From contig NZ_VKHP01000036.1 in NCBI RefSeq assembly GCF_010811875.1, positions 1-49,041 on the forward strand: 49,041 bases of DNA, given 5' to 3'. The notes beneath the pieces are model-generated. The model saw only the letters and a list, made by a program, of their open reading frames with translations, made no database searches and was not told the origin of the DNA. The translations under genes and the position numbers were made by a program. This DNA comes from Bradyrhizobium uaiense. Lineage in GTDB: Bacteria > Pseudomonadota > Alphaproteobacteria > Rhizobiales > Xanthobacteraceae. This document shows positions 7,183 through 14,409 of this stretch, in pieces (positions within the stretch are counted from its first letter, which is position 1; each line of letters opens with the position of its first letter).

Positions 7183-8165
7183 TCGAGACCGAACTCGGGC
7201 GCTGCGTCGCCGCGTTTCATCCGGGCGCAACGGGCGTCACCGGCGCCGCCAAGCTCTCCGGCGGCGCCAGCCAGGAGACCTGGACGTTCGACATCGTGCA
7301 CCCGAACGGCACTGTCGGCGCGATCCTGCGCCGCGCGCCGCCCGGCTACGGTGCCGCGCCCGGCCGCGCCGCCGGGCTCGACGCCGAGGCCACGCTGATG
7401 CAACTCGCGCATGACGCGGGCCTGCCGTCGCCGAAGGTGATGCATGTGCTGACGCCGGAGGACGGCCTCGGCCGCGGCTTCATCATGGCGCGGGTCGAAG
7501 GCGAGACCATCGCGCGGAAGATTTTGCGCGACGAGGAATATGCCAATGCTCGGCCGCTGCTGGCGCGCCAGCTCGGCCGAGTCATCGCCGGCATTCACAG
7601 CCTGCCGCAAGCCAAGTTGCCGAAGCTGCGCGGCCTGACGGCGACCAAGGAGATCGAGGATCTCTCCCGCGAGTATCACAGCTTCAACTGGCCGCGGCCG
7701 GTGTTCGAGCTGGCGCTGCGCTGGCTGCGCGATCACGATCCCGGTCCGTCGTCCGAGGTCACGCTGGTGCATGGCGATTTCCGCCACGGCAACCTGATCA
7801 TCGGTCCCGACGGGGTGCGCGCGGTGCTCGACTGGGAGCTCGCGCATTTCGGTGACCCCATGGAGGATTTGGGGTGGATCTGCGTCAATTCATGGCGGTT
7901 CGGCGAGATCGACAAGCCGGTCGGCGGTTTCGGCACGCGCGATGATCTGTTCGCAGGCTACGAAGAAGCCGGCCGCAAGGCCGACCCCGATCGCGTGATG
8001 TTCTGGGAAGTGATGGGCACGCTGCGCTGGGGCGTGATGTGCTGCGGCATGATGCAGCGCTTCCGCCTCGGCCCCGATCACTCGATGGAGCGCGCGATGA
8101 TCGGGCGGCGCGCGTCCGAGACCGAGATCGATTTGCTGCGCTTGCTGGCATCGAGAGGTCGTTGA
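7179..8165 (+). CDS. APH-like phosphotransferase (ACAD10/11 kinase-domain / LvaA-like)
   Basis: A 328-residue protein with the aminoglycoside-phosphotransferase kinase fold. A glycine-rich nucleotide loop (LSGGASQETW, residues 27-35) is followed by the Brenner motif HGDFRHGN (198-205) with catalytic Asp200 and Asn205. The magnesium Asp is Asp218 in VLDWELAHFGDP. The closest functional relatives I recognise are the kinase domain of ACAD10/ACAD11 and LvaA, which phosphorylate the 4-hydroxyl of 4-hydroxyacyl-CoA. It overlaps the crotonase stop by four bases and is followed after one base by a DUF6285-type gene, matching the LvaA-LvaB arrangement. Kinase fold is clear; the substrate is inferred from context. 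Antibiotic resistance is unlikely. Confidence 0.88.
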   Translation: MIETELGRCVAAFHPGATGVTGAAKLSGGASQETWTFDIVHPNGTVGAILRRAPPGYGAAPGRAAGLDAEATLMQLAHDAGLPSPKVMHVLTPEDGLGRGFIMARVEGETIARKILRDEEYANARPLLARQLGRVIAGIHSLPQAKLPKLRGLTATKEIEDLSREYHSFNWPRPVFELALRWLRDHDPGPSSEVTLVHGDFRHGNLIIGPDGVRAVLDWELAHFGDPMEDLGWICVNSWRFGEIDKPVGGFGTRDDLFAGYEEAGRKADPDRVMFWEVMGTLRWGVMCCGMMQRFRLGPDHSMERAMIGRRASETEIDLLRLLASRGR

Positions 8166-8166
8166 G

Positions 8167-8547
8167 ATGCAGGACGAACCGACAACCACCGAGCTGATCA
8201 AGGCGGTCGCTGATTTCCTGCGCAACGAGATCGCGCCCGCGATCAAGGGCCACAACAGCTTCAAGCTCCGCGTCGGCATCAACGCGCTCGACCTGGTGAC
8301 GCGGCAATTGGCGCTTGCCGAGGCCGGCGATGCGACCGAGGCGGCGCGGCTGAAAGCGCTGCTCGGCGCCGACGGCTCGCTGATCGAGCTGAACCGCGCG
8401 CTGTCGGAGAGGATCGCGAGCGGCGAGGTCGATCTGACAACGCCGGGGCTATCGGAGCATCTCTGGCAGACGACGATGGACAAGCTCGCCGTCGACCAGC
8501 CGAATTACGCGTCGTACAAGCGGGAGCTAGGGAATAAGAGCGGGTAG
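8167..8547 (+). CDS. Small helical protein, probably DUF6285 family (LvaB-like partner)
   Basis: A 126-residue protein predicted mostly helical, without signal peptide or membrane segment. Conserved-looking stretches are LIKAVADFLRNEIAP, FKLRVGINALDLVTRQL and LSEHLWQTTMDKLAVDQPNY. I recognise it as a DUF6285-type protein, which regularly follows APH-like phosphotransferase genes. In the levulinate pathway a small protein of unknown fold (LvaB) is needed for the kinase LvaA to work; whether DUF6285 is that same family I could not test. The ATG starts one base after the kinase stop, with the weak SD TTGAG inside the end of the kinase gene, so the two are translated together. Confidence 0.85.
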   Translation: MQDEPTTTELIKAVADFLRNEIAPAIKGHNSFKLRVGINALDLVTRQLALAEAGDATEAARLKALLGADGSLIELNRALSERIASGEVDLTTPGLSEHLWQTTMDKLAVDQPNYASYKRELGNKSG

Positions 8548-8567
8548 TGCGCGCCAGAACAACCCAC

Positions 8568-8664
8568 GTCATTCCGGGGCGGCGCGAAGCGACGAGCCCG
8601 GAATCCATAACCACGATCGTGAGTATGGATTCCAGGCCTGCGCCTTCGGCGCATCCCGGGACGT
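8568..8664. repeat. Dispersed palindromic repeat, GTCATTCCGGGG family
   Basis: It starts GTCATTCCGGGGCGGCGCGA, continues GAGCCCGGAATCCATAACCAC and GTATGGATTCCAGGCCTGCGC, and ends CATCCCGGGACG. It lies between the convergent DUF6285 and crotonase genes, 21 and 17 bases from their stops. Confidence 0.8.
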
Positions 8665-8680
8665 CGAGTGGAGAGAGCGA

Positions 8681-9460
8681 TTACCGCCCCAGCCACTTCG
8701 GCGGACGCTTCTCCGAGAACGCCTTCGGGCCCTCGATGTAATCCTGCGAGGCGGCCATCGCCTTCACCGCAGGATATTCGCGCTGCTCGGTCATGGCCTG
8801 TTCGAGCGAGACTTCGAGGCCCTTCTGGATCGCCTGCTTGGAGGCGCGGATTGACATCGGCGAGTTCTTCGTGATGGTCTCGGCCCAGCGCTCGGCCGCC
8901 GCCAGCGCCTCGCCCTGCGGCACCACTTCGTTGACGAAGCCGAGCTCGAGGCCTTCCTTGGCGCTGACATGGCGCGCGGTCAGGATCATGCCCATCGCGC
9001 GCTTCAGCCCGATCTGCCGCGGCAGCCGTTGCAGGCCGCCGGCGAGCGCGGCGAGGCCGACGCGCGGCTCGGGCAGGGCAAAGGTCGCATTCTCCGCGGC
9101 GATGATCAGGTCGCAAGCCAGCGCGACCTCGAACCCGCCGCCCATCGCGACGCCGTTGACGGCGGCGATGATCGGCTTGTCGCAGTCGAAGCGGGTGGTG
9201 AGGCCGGCGAAGCCGCCCTTGTCCCAACCGCGCTTGCCGCCGGCGGCCTGCCATTTCAGGTCGTTGCCGGCGCAGAACGCCTTGTCACCGGCGCCGGTGA
9301 CGATCGCGACCCACTGCTCGGGGTCGGCGGAGAAGTCGTCGAACACCTTGTTGAGCTCGAAATGCGCGTCGATATGCAGCGCGTTGTAAACCTCGGGCCG
9401 CGACAGCGTCACGATGGTGATGGGACCCTTGCGCGTCACCTTGGAGAATTTCAGATCCAT
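8681..9460 (-). CDS. Enoyl-CoA hydratase/carnitinyl-CoA dehydratase-like crotonase
   Basis: A 259-residue crotonase with both hydratase glutamates in place: Glu111 in AMGGGFE and Glu131 in ALPEPRVG. AFCAGNDLKW supplies the first oxyanion loop. CaiD-like features are the Trp-rich loop after AGND and the C-terminal YIEGPKAFSEKRPPKWLGR. It should add or remove water on a 2-enoyl-CoA in the cytosol; the acyl chain is unknown. It is divergent from an acyl-CoA dehydrogenase gene (200-base gap), a pairing that places dehydrogenation and hydration steps side by side. The ATG at 9460 is preceded by GGGAGCAAAC on the minus strand. Confidence 0.9.
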   Translation of the reverse strand: MDLKFSKVTRKGPITIVTLSRPEVYNALHIDAHFELNKVFDDFSADPEQWVAIVTGAGDKAFCAGNDLKWQAAGGKRGWDKGGFAGLTTRFDCDKPIIAAVNGVAMGGGFEVALACDLIIAAENATFALPEPRVGLAALAGGLQRLPRQIGLKRAMGMILTARHVSAKEGLELGFVNEVVPQGEALAAAERWAETITKNSPMSIRASKQAIQKGLEVSLEQAMTEQREYPAVKAMAASQDYIEGPKAFSEKRPPKWLGR

Positions 9461-9577
9461 GTTTGCTCCCGTCGATTTTCTGCGGCGAAGAATATTGCTG
9501 ATATCCTAGCGCCTGCGCGTCGTTCCGTGCCATCCAATTACGCAACGCGACCGCGCGCGCAAGCCTCACTCGCCTGC

Positions 9578-9607
9578 TTGACTTGGCCGCTTGCTTCTCA
9601 CCTTAAT
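9578..9607 (+). promoter_or_regulatory. Possible sigma-70-like promoter of the acyl-CoA dehydrogenase gene
   Basis: TTGACT (9578-9583) and CTTAAT (9602-9607) are separated by 18 bases, about 75 bases upstream of the dehydrogenase start. The -35 box matches consensus in five of six positions, the -10 box in four. The match is by eye only. Confidence 0.3.
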
Positions 9608-9680
9608 CGATCCGAACGCGGATGCGCGATAGCGTCTAAACGCAAAACCAGAATCAATAAAAATTTCGGGAGTGACCGCC

Positions 9681-10955
9681 TTGGATTTCAATCTGCCGGC
9701 TGACCTGACAGCCTATCTCGCCGAGCTCGATCGCTTCATCGAACGCGAGATCAAGCCGCTGGAAGCGGCCGACGACAACATCCGCTTCTTCGATCATCGC
9801 CGCGAATGGGCGCGCACCGATTTCGACAAGGGCGGCCTGCCGCGCCACGAATGGGAGCTGTTGCTGCGCAAGGTCAAGAACCTGGCCGATGCCGCTGGCC
9901 ATCTGCGTTTCGCGATCCCGAAGCGCTACGGCGGCAAGGACGGCTCCAACCTCTGGATGGCTGTCATCCGCGAGCATTTTGCCTCAAAGGGTCTCGGCCT
10001 GCACAACGATCTGCAGAACGAGCATTCGATCGTCGGCAATCTGCCGCTCGTGACCATGCTCGACCGTTATGGAACCGACGAGCAGAAGGCGATGATCGAC
10101 GGCTCGATCACCGGCAAGTACCGCATCACGTTCGGCCTCACGGAGCCTGAGCACGGCTCCGATGCCACGCATATGGAGACAAAGGCGGTCCAGGCCACGC
10201 GCGACAACGTCAAGGGCTGGATCATCAATGGCGAGAAGATGTGGACGACAGGCATGCATGTCGCCACGCACTGCGCGCTGTTTGCCCGCACTTCCGGCAA
10301 TGACGGCGATGCCCGCGGCATCAGCTGCTTCCTGGTGCCGGCGAAATCGCCGGGCGTGAAGGTCGAGGAGTACATGTGGACCTTCAACATGCCGACCGAT
10401 CATCCGCGCGTCAGCTTCACCGACGTATTCGTGCCCGAGGATGCGCAGTTCGGCGAGGTCGGCCGCGGCCTGTCGCTGGCGCAATGCTTCGTGCACGAGA
10501 ACCGCATCCGCCAGGCGGCGAGCTCGCTCGGCGCTGCGGTCTACTGTATCAATGAGAGCGTGAAATATGCCCGCGAGCGCAAGCCGTTCGGCAAGGCGCT
10601 GGCCGAGAACCAGGCGATCCAGTGGCCGCTGGTCGAGCTCGCGACCCAGGCCGAGATGCTGCGGCTGTTGATCCGAAAGACCGCCTGGGAGATGGATCAG
10701 CTGACCCAGGCGCAGGTCGAGCACACGCTGTCGGATCGGGTCTCGATGTGCAATTTCTGGGCAAACCGTCTGTGTTGCGAGGCCGCCGACCGCGCGATGC
10801 AGGTGCATGGCGGCATGGGCTATTCGCGCCACAAGCCGTTCGAGCACATCTACCGCCACCACCGCCGCTATCGCATCACTGAAGGCAGCGAGGAAATCCA
10901 GAAGCGCAAGGTGGCAGGCTTCCTGTTCGGCTACATGGGAGCCGGCAAGCACTGA
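9681..10955 (+). CDS. Acyl-CoA dehydrogenase
   Basis: A flavoprotein of about 424 residues. N-terminal helices (LDFNLPADLTAYLAELDRFI) precede HNDLQNEHSIV, the FAD loop FGLTEPEHGSDATHM, and NGEKMWTTGMH. The C-terminal domain carries HGGMGYSRHKPFEHIYR and the catalytic Glu in RITEGSEEIQKRK, intact unlike in the ACAD11-type enzyme at 3195. It catalyses alpha-beta oxidation of an acyl-CoA, passing electrons to ETF. I prefer TTG at 9681, with GGGAG 8 bases before it and homologue-like MDFNLP; GTG at 9672 in the same frame is the alternative and has no spaced ribosome binding site. A GFA protein gene follows after 29 bases. Confidence 0.9.
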   Translation: MDFNLPADLTAYLAELDRFIEREIKPLEAADDNIRFFDHRREWARTDFDKGGLPRHEWELLLRKVKNLADAAGHLRFAIPKRYGGKDGSNLWMAVIREHFASKGLGLHNDLQNEHSIVGNLPLVTMLDRYGTDEQKAMIDGSITGKYRITFGLTEPEHGSDATHMETKAVQATRDNVKGWIINGEKMWTTGMHVATHCALFARTSGNDGDARGISCFLVPAKSPGVKVEEYMWTFNMPTDHPRVSFTDVFVPEDAQFGEVGRGLSLAQCFVHENRIRQAASSLGAAVYCINESVKYARERKPFGKALAENQAIQWPLVELATQAEMLRLLIRKTAWEMDQLTQAQVEHTLSDRVSMCNFWANRLCCEAADRAMQVHGGMGYSRHKPFEHIYRHHRRYRITEGSEEIQKRKVAGFLFGYMGAGKH

Positions 10956-10984
10956 GACGGTAACAAGAATGGAGGCGGTACGAC

Positions 10985-11458
10985 ATGGAAGGTGGATGCA
11001 CCTGCAGAAACGTCCGCTACCGCCTCAACGGCAGGCCGATGATCGTGCACGCCTGCCACTGCACATGGTGCCAGCGCGAGACAGGTACGGTGCACGCACT
11101 CAATGCGATGTACGAGGCCGAACGGGTCGCGCACGTCGCGGCCGAGCCCGAGATCGTCGACACGCCGTCGGCAAGCGGCAAGGGCCAGAAGATCGCGCGC
11201 TGCCCGCGCTGCAAGGTCGCTGTCTGGAGCAACTATCCGGGCTCGGGACCGGCGGTACGCTTCGTCCGCGTCGGCACGCTGGACGATCCGAGTCAGTGCC
11301 CGCCTGACGTTCACATCTTCACCTCGTCGAAGCAGCCTTGGGTGACGTTCCCGCCGGGCGCCAAGGTGTTTGCCGAGTATTACGATCGGAGGGAGGTCTG
11401 GCCGCAGGAGGCGCTGGAGCGCTGGCGGGTGTTGCGGGAGCGGATGAAGAAGGCGTGA
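10985..11458 (+). CDS. GFA-family (CENP-V/glutathione-dependent formaldehyde-activating enzyme-like) zinc protein
   Basis: A 157-residue Mss4-like fold protein. Zinc ligands are visible as Cys5 and Cys7 (GGCTCRNV), Cys24, Cys26 and Cys29 (HACHCTWCQRETG) and the pair in ARCPRCK. The end, FPPGAKVFAEYYDRREVWP, is typical of the family. The namesake Gfa speeds the formation of S-hydroxymethylglutathione, but most family members have no proven activity. GGAGGCGGTACGAC precedes the ATG. It lies 29 bases behind the acyl-CoA dehydrogenase gene on the same strand, so they are probably co-transcribed, though a functional link is not obvious. Confidence 0.88.
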   Translation: MEGGCTCRNVRYRLNGRPMIVHACHCTWCQRETGTVHALNAMYEAERVAHVAAEPEIVDTPSASGKGQKIARCPRCKVAVWSNYPGSGPAVRFVRVGTLDDPSQCPPDVHIFTSSKQPWVTFPPGAKVFAEYYDRREVWPQEALERWRVLRERMKKA

Positions 11459-11478
11459 TGCGGATCACTCTCTCCACC

Positions 11479-11600
11479 GTCGTCCCTGCGAAAGCAGGGA
11501 CCCATAACCACAAGAGGTCGTTGATGGAGCGAGATGTGGCCCCAGCGTGTTACCACCAAGAACAGCGGTGGTTATGGGTTCCGGCCTGCGCCGGGACGAC
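11479..11600. repeat. Dispersed palindromic repeat, GTCGTCCC...GGGACCCATAACCAC family
   Basis: The ends GTCGTCCCTGCG and CGCCGGGACGAC pair, and the inner GGGACCCATAACCAC pairs with GTGGTTATGGGTTCC. It fills the gap between the convergent GFA and acyl-CoA ligase genes, 21 and 9 bases from their stops, and is the best-preserved copy. Confidence 0.85.
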
Positions 11601-11608
11601 AGAGAGAA

Positions 11609-13189
11609 CTAATTCACCTGCCGGTCCTTGCCCACCCAGTACGGTTCACGCAGGCTGCGCCGCAGGATCTTGCCTGACGGGTTGCGCGGCAGCGCGGGGA
11701 TGAAGTCGACCGATTTCGGCGTCTTGTAGCCGGCGATCCGCTCGCGGGTGAAGTTGATGATGTCGGTCGCGCTCGCGCTCTTGCCCGGCTTCATCACCAC
11801 CACCGCTTTCACCGCCTCGCCCCATTTGTCGTCGGGAATGCCGATCACGGCGGCTTCCGCCACGTCGGGGTGGTCGCACAGCGCGCTCTCGACCTCGGCC
11901 GGATAGATGTTCTCGCCGCCGGAGATAATCATGTCCTTGATGCGATCATGGATATAGAGATAGCCATCCTTGTCCATGTAGCCGGCATCGCCGGTGCGCA
12001 GCCAGCCGTCGCCGTCGATGGTGCGCGCGGTGGCCTCGGGCAGATTCCAGTAGCCGGCCATGTTGGAGCCGGAGCGGGTGGCGATCTCGCCGACCTCGCC
12101 CGGCGGCAGCGGCTTGCCGTTCTCGTCGAGGATCGCGAGCTCCACGCCGGCCAGCGCCTTGCCGGCCGAGCGCATCCGGTCGAGCCCTTCAATGTGATCC
12201 TCCGGGGGCAGCGCGACGATGGTGCCGGTCGTCTCGGTCATGCCGTACATCTGCACGAAGCCGCATTTGAAGACCTCGATGCACTCCTTCAGCAGCGCGG
12301 CCGGGATCGGGGAGGCGCCATAAAGCATGTACTTCAAACGCGAAAAGTCGACCTGCCGCGCGCGGGGCTGCCGCACCACGAACTGCATCGCCGCCGGCAC
12401 CATGAACAGCTTGGTGATGCCGGACTGCTCGAAGAAGTCGAGCACCTTGGTCGGATCGAATTCACGCGCGATCACGCCGCGGGCGCCGTGGTAGAGTCCC
12501 ATCACACCCCAGCCGGAGCCGCCGATGTGGAAGATCGGCATCGCGACCAGCGAGACGTCTTCGGTGGTCCATCGGTTCCATTCGGGCTTTTCGGCCTCGT
12601 TGCCGCTCTGCACGAGGTTGAGGAAGTTGGCGTGCGACAGCATCGCGCCCTTAGGCTTGCCCGTGGTGCCCGAGGTGTAGAGCTGGATCGCGATGTCCTT
12701 CGGCTCGATCGCAATGCGCGGGTCGTTGCCGCTGTGTGCATCGCGCCAGGCGAGAAAATCGGGCCATTCCGGCGCGCCGCCCTCGGTCGTAATGATGGTG
12801 TGGACGCTGGGCAGCTTGTCCTTGATGTTGCGTGCCTGGGTGATGAATTCGGGGCCGACGAACAGGATCGGCGCCTTGCAATCGTCTACGATGAAGGCGA
12901 CCTCGGGGCCTGCGAGGCGCCAGTTCACCGGCGCCATCACCACGCCGGCCTTCATCGCACCCATCAAGAGCTCGAAATAGAAGTCGCTGTTCTTGCCGAG
13001 ATAGGCGATGCGCTCGCCCTTCTTCACGCCCATCGCGATCAGCGCATTGGCGACGCGGTTGGTCTCGACGTCGAATTCGGCGAAGGAGGTTTGCCGTCCC
13101 TCGAACTCATAGGCCAGCGCATCGCCGCGGCTGCTGGCGCGGTCGCGCACCATGTCGGCAAGATTGCTCAGTTTCGGCGCGTCGGACAT
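11609..13189 (-). CDS. AMP-forming long-chain fatty acid--CoA ligase (FadD-like)
   Basis: A 526-residue ANL-superfamily enzyme. The phosphate loop is LYTSGTTGKPKGAM, the A5 motif QMYGMTETTGT, and the A7 motif GWLRTGDAGYMDKDGY. The hinge is DRIKDMIISGGENIYPAEVE and the C-terminal catalytic Lys lies in NPSGKILRRSLREPYW. It activates a carboxylic acid as acyl-AMP and transfers it to CoA. Chain length cannot be read; sequence features fit medium/long-chain ligases of the FadD3/AcsM2 kind. The ATG at 13189 has GGGGGAA just upstream; longer readings run into the repeat at 13284. The SDR gene at 13433 precedes it in the same direction. Confidence 0.9.
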   Translation of the reverse strand: MSDAPKLSNLADMVRDRASSRGDALAYEFEGRQTSFAEFDVETNRVANALIAMGVKKGERIAYLGKNSDFYFELLMGAMKAGVVMAPVNWRLAGPEVAFIVDDCKAPILFVGPEFITQARNIKDKLPSVHTIITTEGGAPEWPDFLAWRDAHSGNDPRIAIEPKDIAIQLYTSGTTGKPKGAMLSHANFLNLVQSGNEAEKPEWNRWTTEDVSLVAMPIFHIGGSGWGVMGLYHGARGVIAREFDPTKVLDFFEQSGITKLFMVPAAMQFVVRQPRARQVDFSRLKYMLYGASPIPAALLKECIEVFKCGFVQMYGMTETTGTIVALPPEDHIEGLDRMRSAGKALAGVELAILDENGKPLPPGEVGEIATRSGSNMAGYWNLPEATARTIDGDGWLRTGDAGYMDKDGYLYIHDRIKDMIISGGENIYPAEVESALCDHPDVAEAAVIGIPDDKWGEAVKAVVVMKPGKSASATDIINFTRERIAGYKTPKSVDFIPALPRNPSGKILRRSLREPYWVGKDRQVN

Positions 13190-13283
13190 GTTTCCCCCGT
13201 GACGTCTTGTTTTGGTTGCGCGGAGTGTGGCGGCATCGCGCGGGAAAAACAATACGGGGTGTTGGGCTCGATGCATCCACAGC

Positions 13284-13404
13284 GTCGTCCCGGCCTTGAG
13301 CCGGGACCCATAACCACGAATTTGCGTGAGGCGCGCCGCTGGAGCCACAGCGTGTGCGCTTACAAACGGCTGTGGTTATGGGTCCCTGCTTTCGCCGGGG
13401 CGAC
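13284..13404. repeat. Dispersed palindromic repeat, GTCGTCCC...GGGACCCATAACCAC family
   Basis: The ends GTCGTCCCGGCC and TTCGCCGGGGCGAC pair, with inner GGGACCCATAACCAC and GTGGTTATGGGTCCC. It starts 29 bases past the SDR stop at 13433 (minus strand). Confidence 0.85.
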
Positions 13405-13432
13405 AGCAGTGTTTGAGGGCCGAGCGCGGGCC

Positions 13433-14308
13433 TTAACCTCGCGCTGCGCGGTCCTTCTCGTTCTGCGCCTTGATCGAGTCGCGGGCCTTGGTCCAGTCGT
13501 CGTCGCTCCAGTCGCGGAGCTGGTAGAAATTGCCGCCCATCGCCAGCGCCTGCGCGCCGTCCATCGCGATGGTCTCGCCGTTGATCCAGTCGCAGCCGCC
13601 GGAGATCAGGAACACCGCGAGGTTCTGCAATTCCTCCATGGTGCCGACGCGGCCCATCGGGTTCATCGCCTTGGTGCGCGCGCCGGCCTCGTCGCCGGGC
13701 TTGATGCGCTTGCTCATGCCCTCGGTCGGAATCTCGCCTGGCGCGATGGTGTTGAGGCGGATGCCGTGACGGCCCCATTCGATCGCGAGCGACATGGTCA
13801 TGGCGTGGATCGCCGACTTGCTCATCGCCGACGGCACCACGTAGGGCGAACCGTTGCGCACCCAGGTCACGGTGATCGACACCACGTTGCCGCGATGGCC
13901 ACCGGCGATCCAGCGCCGGCCCACCGCATGCGTCACATAGAAGGTGCCGTGCATCACGATGTTGGCCACGGCATCAAACCCTCGCGCGGAGAGCTCTTCG
14001 GAGCGCGAGATGAAATTGCCGGCGGCGTTGTTGATGAGATCGGTGAGCGGACCGCTGGTGGTCCAGATCGCCTCGATCATCTCGTCGACCGCCATGGCGT
14101 TGCGGATATCGACGCCGTGGCTGACAACGCGCCCGCCATATTCGGCCATCAGTTCGGTGGCGGTCTCGTCGCAAACGCTCTTGCGGCGGCCGCAGATATG
14201 GACCTCGGCCCCGAGCTGCAGGAACCGGGTGGCCATGGACTTGCCAAGGCCGGTGCCACCACCCGTTACCAGTATGCGCCGCCCGGCAAGAAGCTGGTCA
14301 GAGAACAT
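13433..14308 (-). CDS. SDR oxidoreductase of the 2,4-dienoyl-CoA reductase (DECR) group
   Basis: A 291-residue SDR with the cofactor loop TGGGTGLGKSMA (residues 15-26), GRR at 40-42, NNAAGNF at 93-99 and PYVVPSAMSKSAIHAM. The last stretch matches mitochondrial 2,4-dienoyl-CoA reductase (VVPSASAK) and not the classical YxxxK: Ser160 stands where the classical Tyr is. In human DECR1 the catalytic Tyr is 15 residues before the Lys; here that residue is Trp149 (ITVTW). Lys164 and Asn94/Asn115-type positions are present. The ATG at 14308 is preceded by GGAGGAAACG; a GTG four codons earlier is unlikely. Divergent from the dienoyl-CoA isomerase-like gene at 14410. Group is good, activity uncertain. 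Confidence 0.88.
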   Translation of the reverse strand: MFSDQLLAGRRILVTGGGTGLGKSMATRFLQLGAEVHICGRRKSVCDETATELMAEYGGRVVSHGVDIRNAMAVDEMIEAIWTTSGPLTDLINNAAGNFISRSEELSARGFDAVANIVMHGTFYVTHAVGRRWIAGGHRGNVVSITVTWVRNGSPYVVPSAMSKSAIHAMTMSLAIEWGRHGIRLNTIAPGEIPTEGMSKRIKPGDEAGARTKAMNPMGRVGTMEELQNLAVFLISGGCDWINGETIAMDGAQALAMGGNFYQLRDWSDDDWTKARDSIKAQNEKDRAARG

Positions 14309-14332
14309 CGTTTCCTCCACGCGGGTTGTCAG

Positions 14333-14352
14333 TTAATTGGTCGATTGACTAA
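14333..14352. promoter_or_regulatory. Imperfect dyad in the divergent promoter region
   Basis: TTAATTGGTCGATTGACTAA has outer arms TTA/TAA and a central TCGA, with 12 of 20 positions symmetric. It is midway between the divergent SDR and crotonase starts (gap 14309-14409) and so is a plausible site for a shared repressor. AT-rich bases near it (GTTAAT) could hold promoter elements. Confidence 0.25.
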
Positions 14353-14409
14353 AAGCGGACAACGGCCTTTCTGTAAAGCGCCAACTCAGGGAACAAAGCG
14401 GAGGGAATA

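Noticed and set aside
7179..8165. Aminoglycoside resistance gene
   Set aside because: The fold is APH-like, but the context (crotonase, DUF6285-type gene) and similarity to ACAD10/11 kinase domains point to acyl-CoA metabolism.
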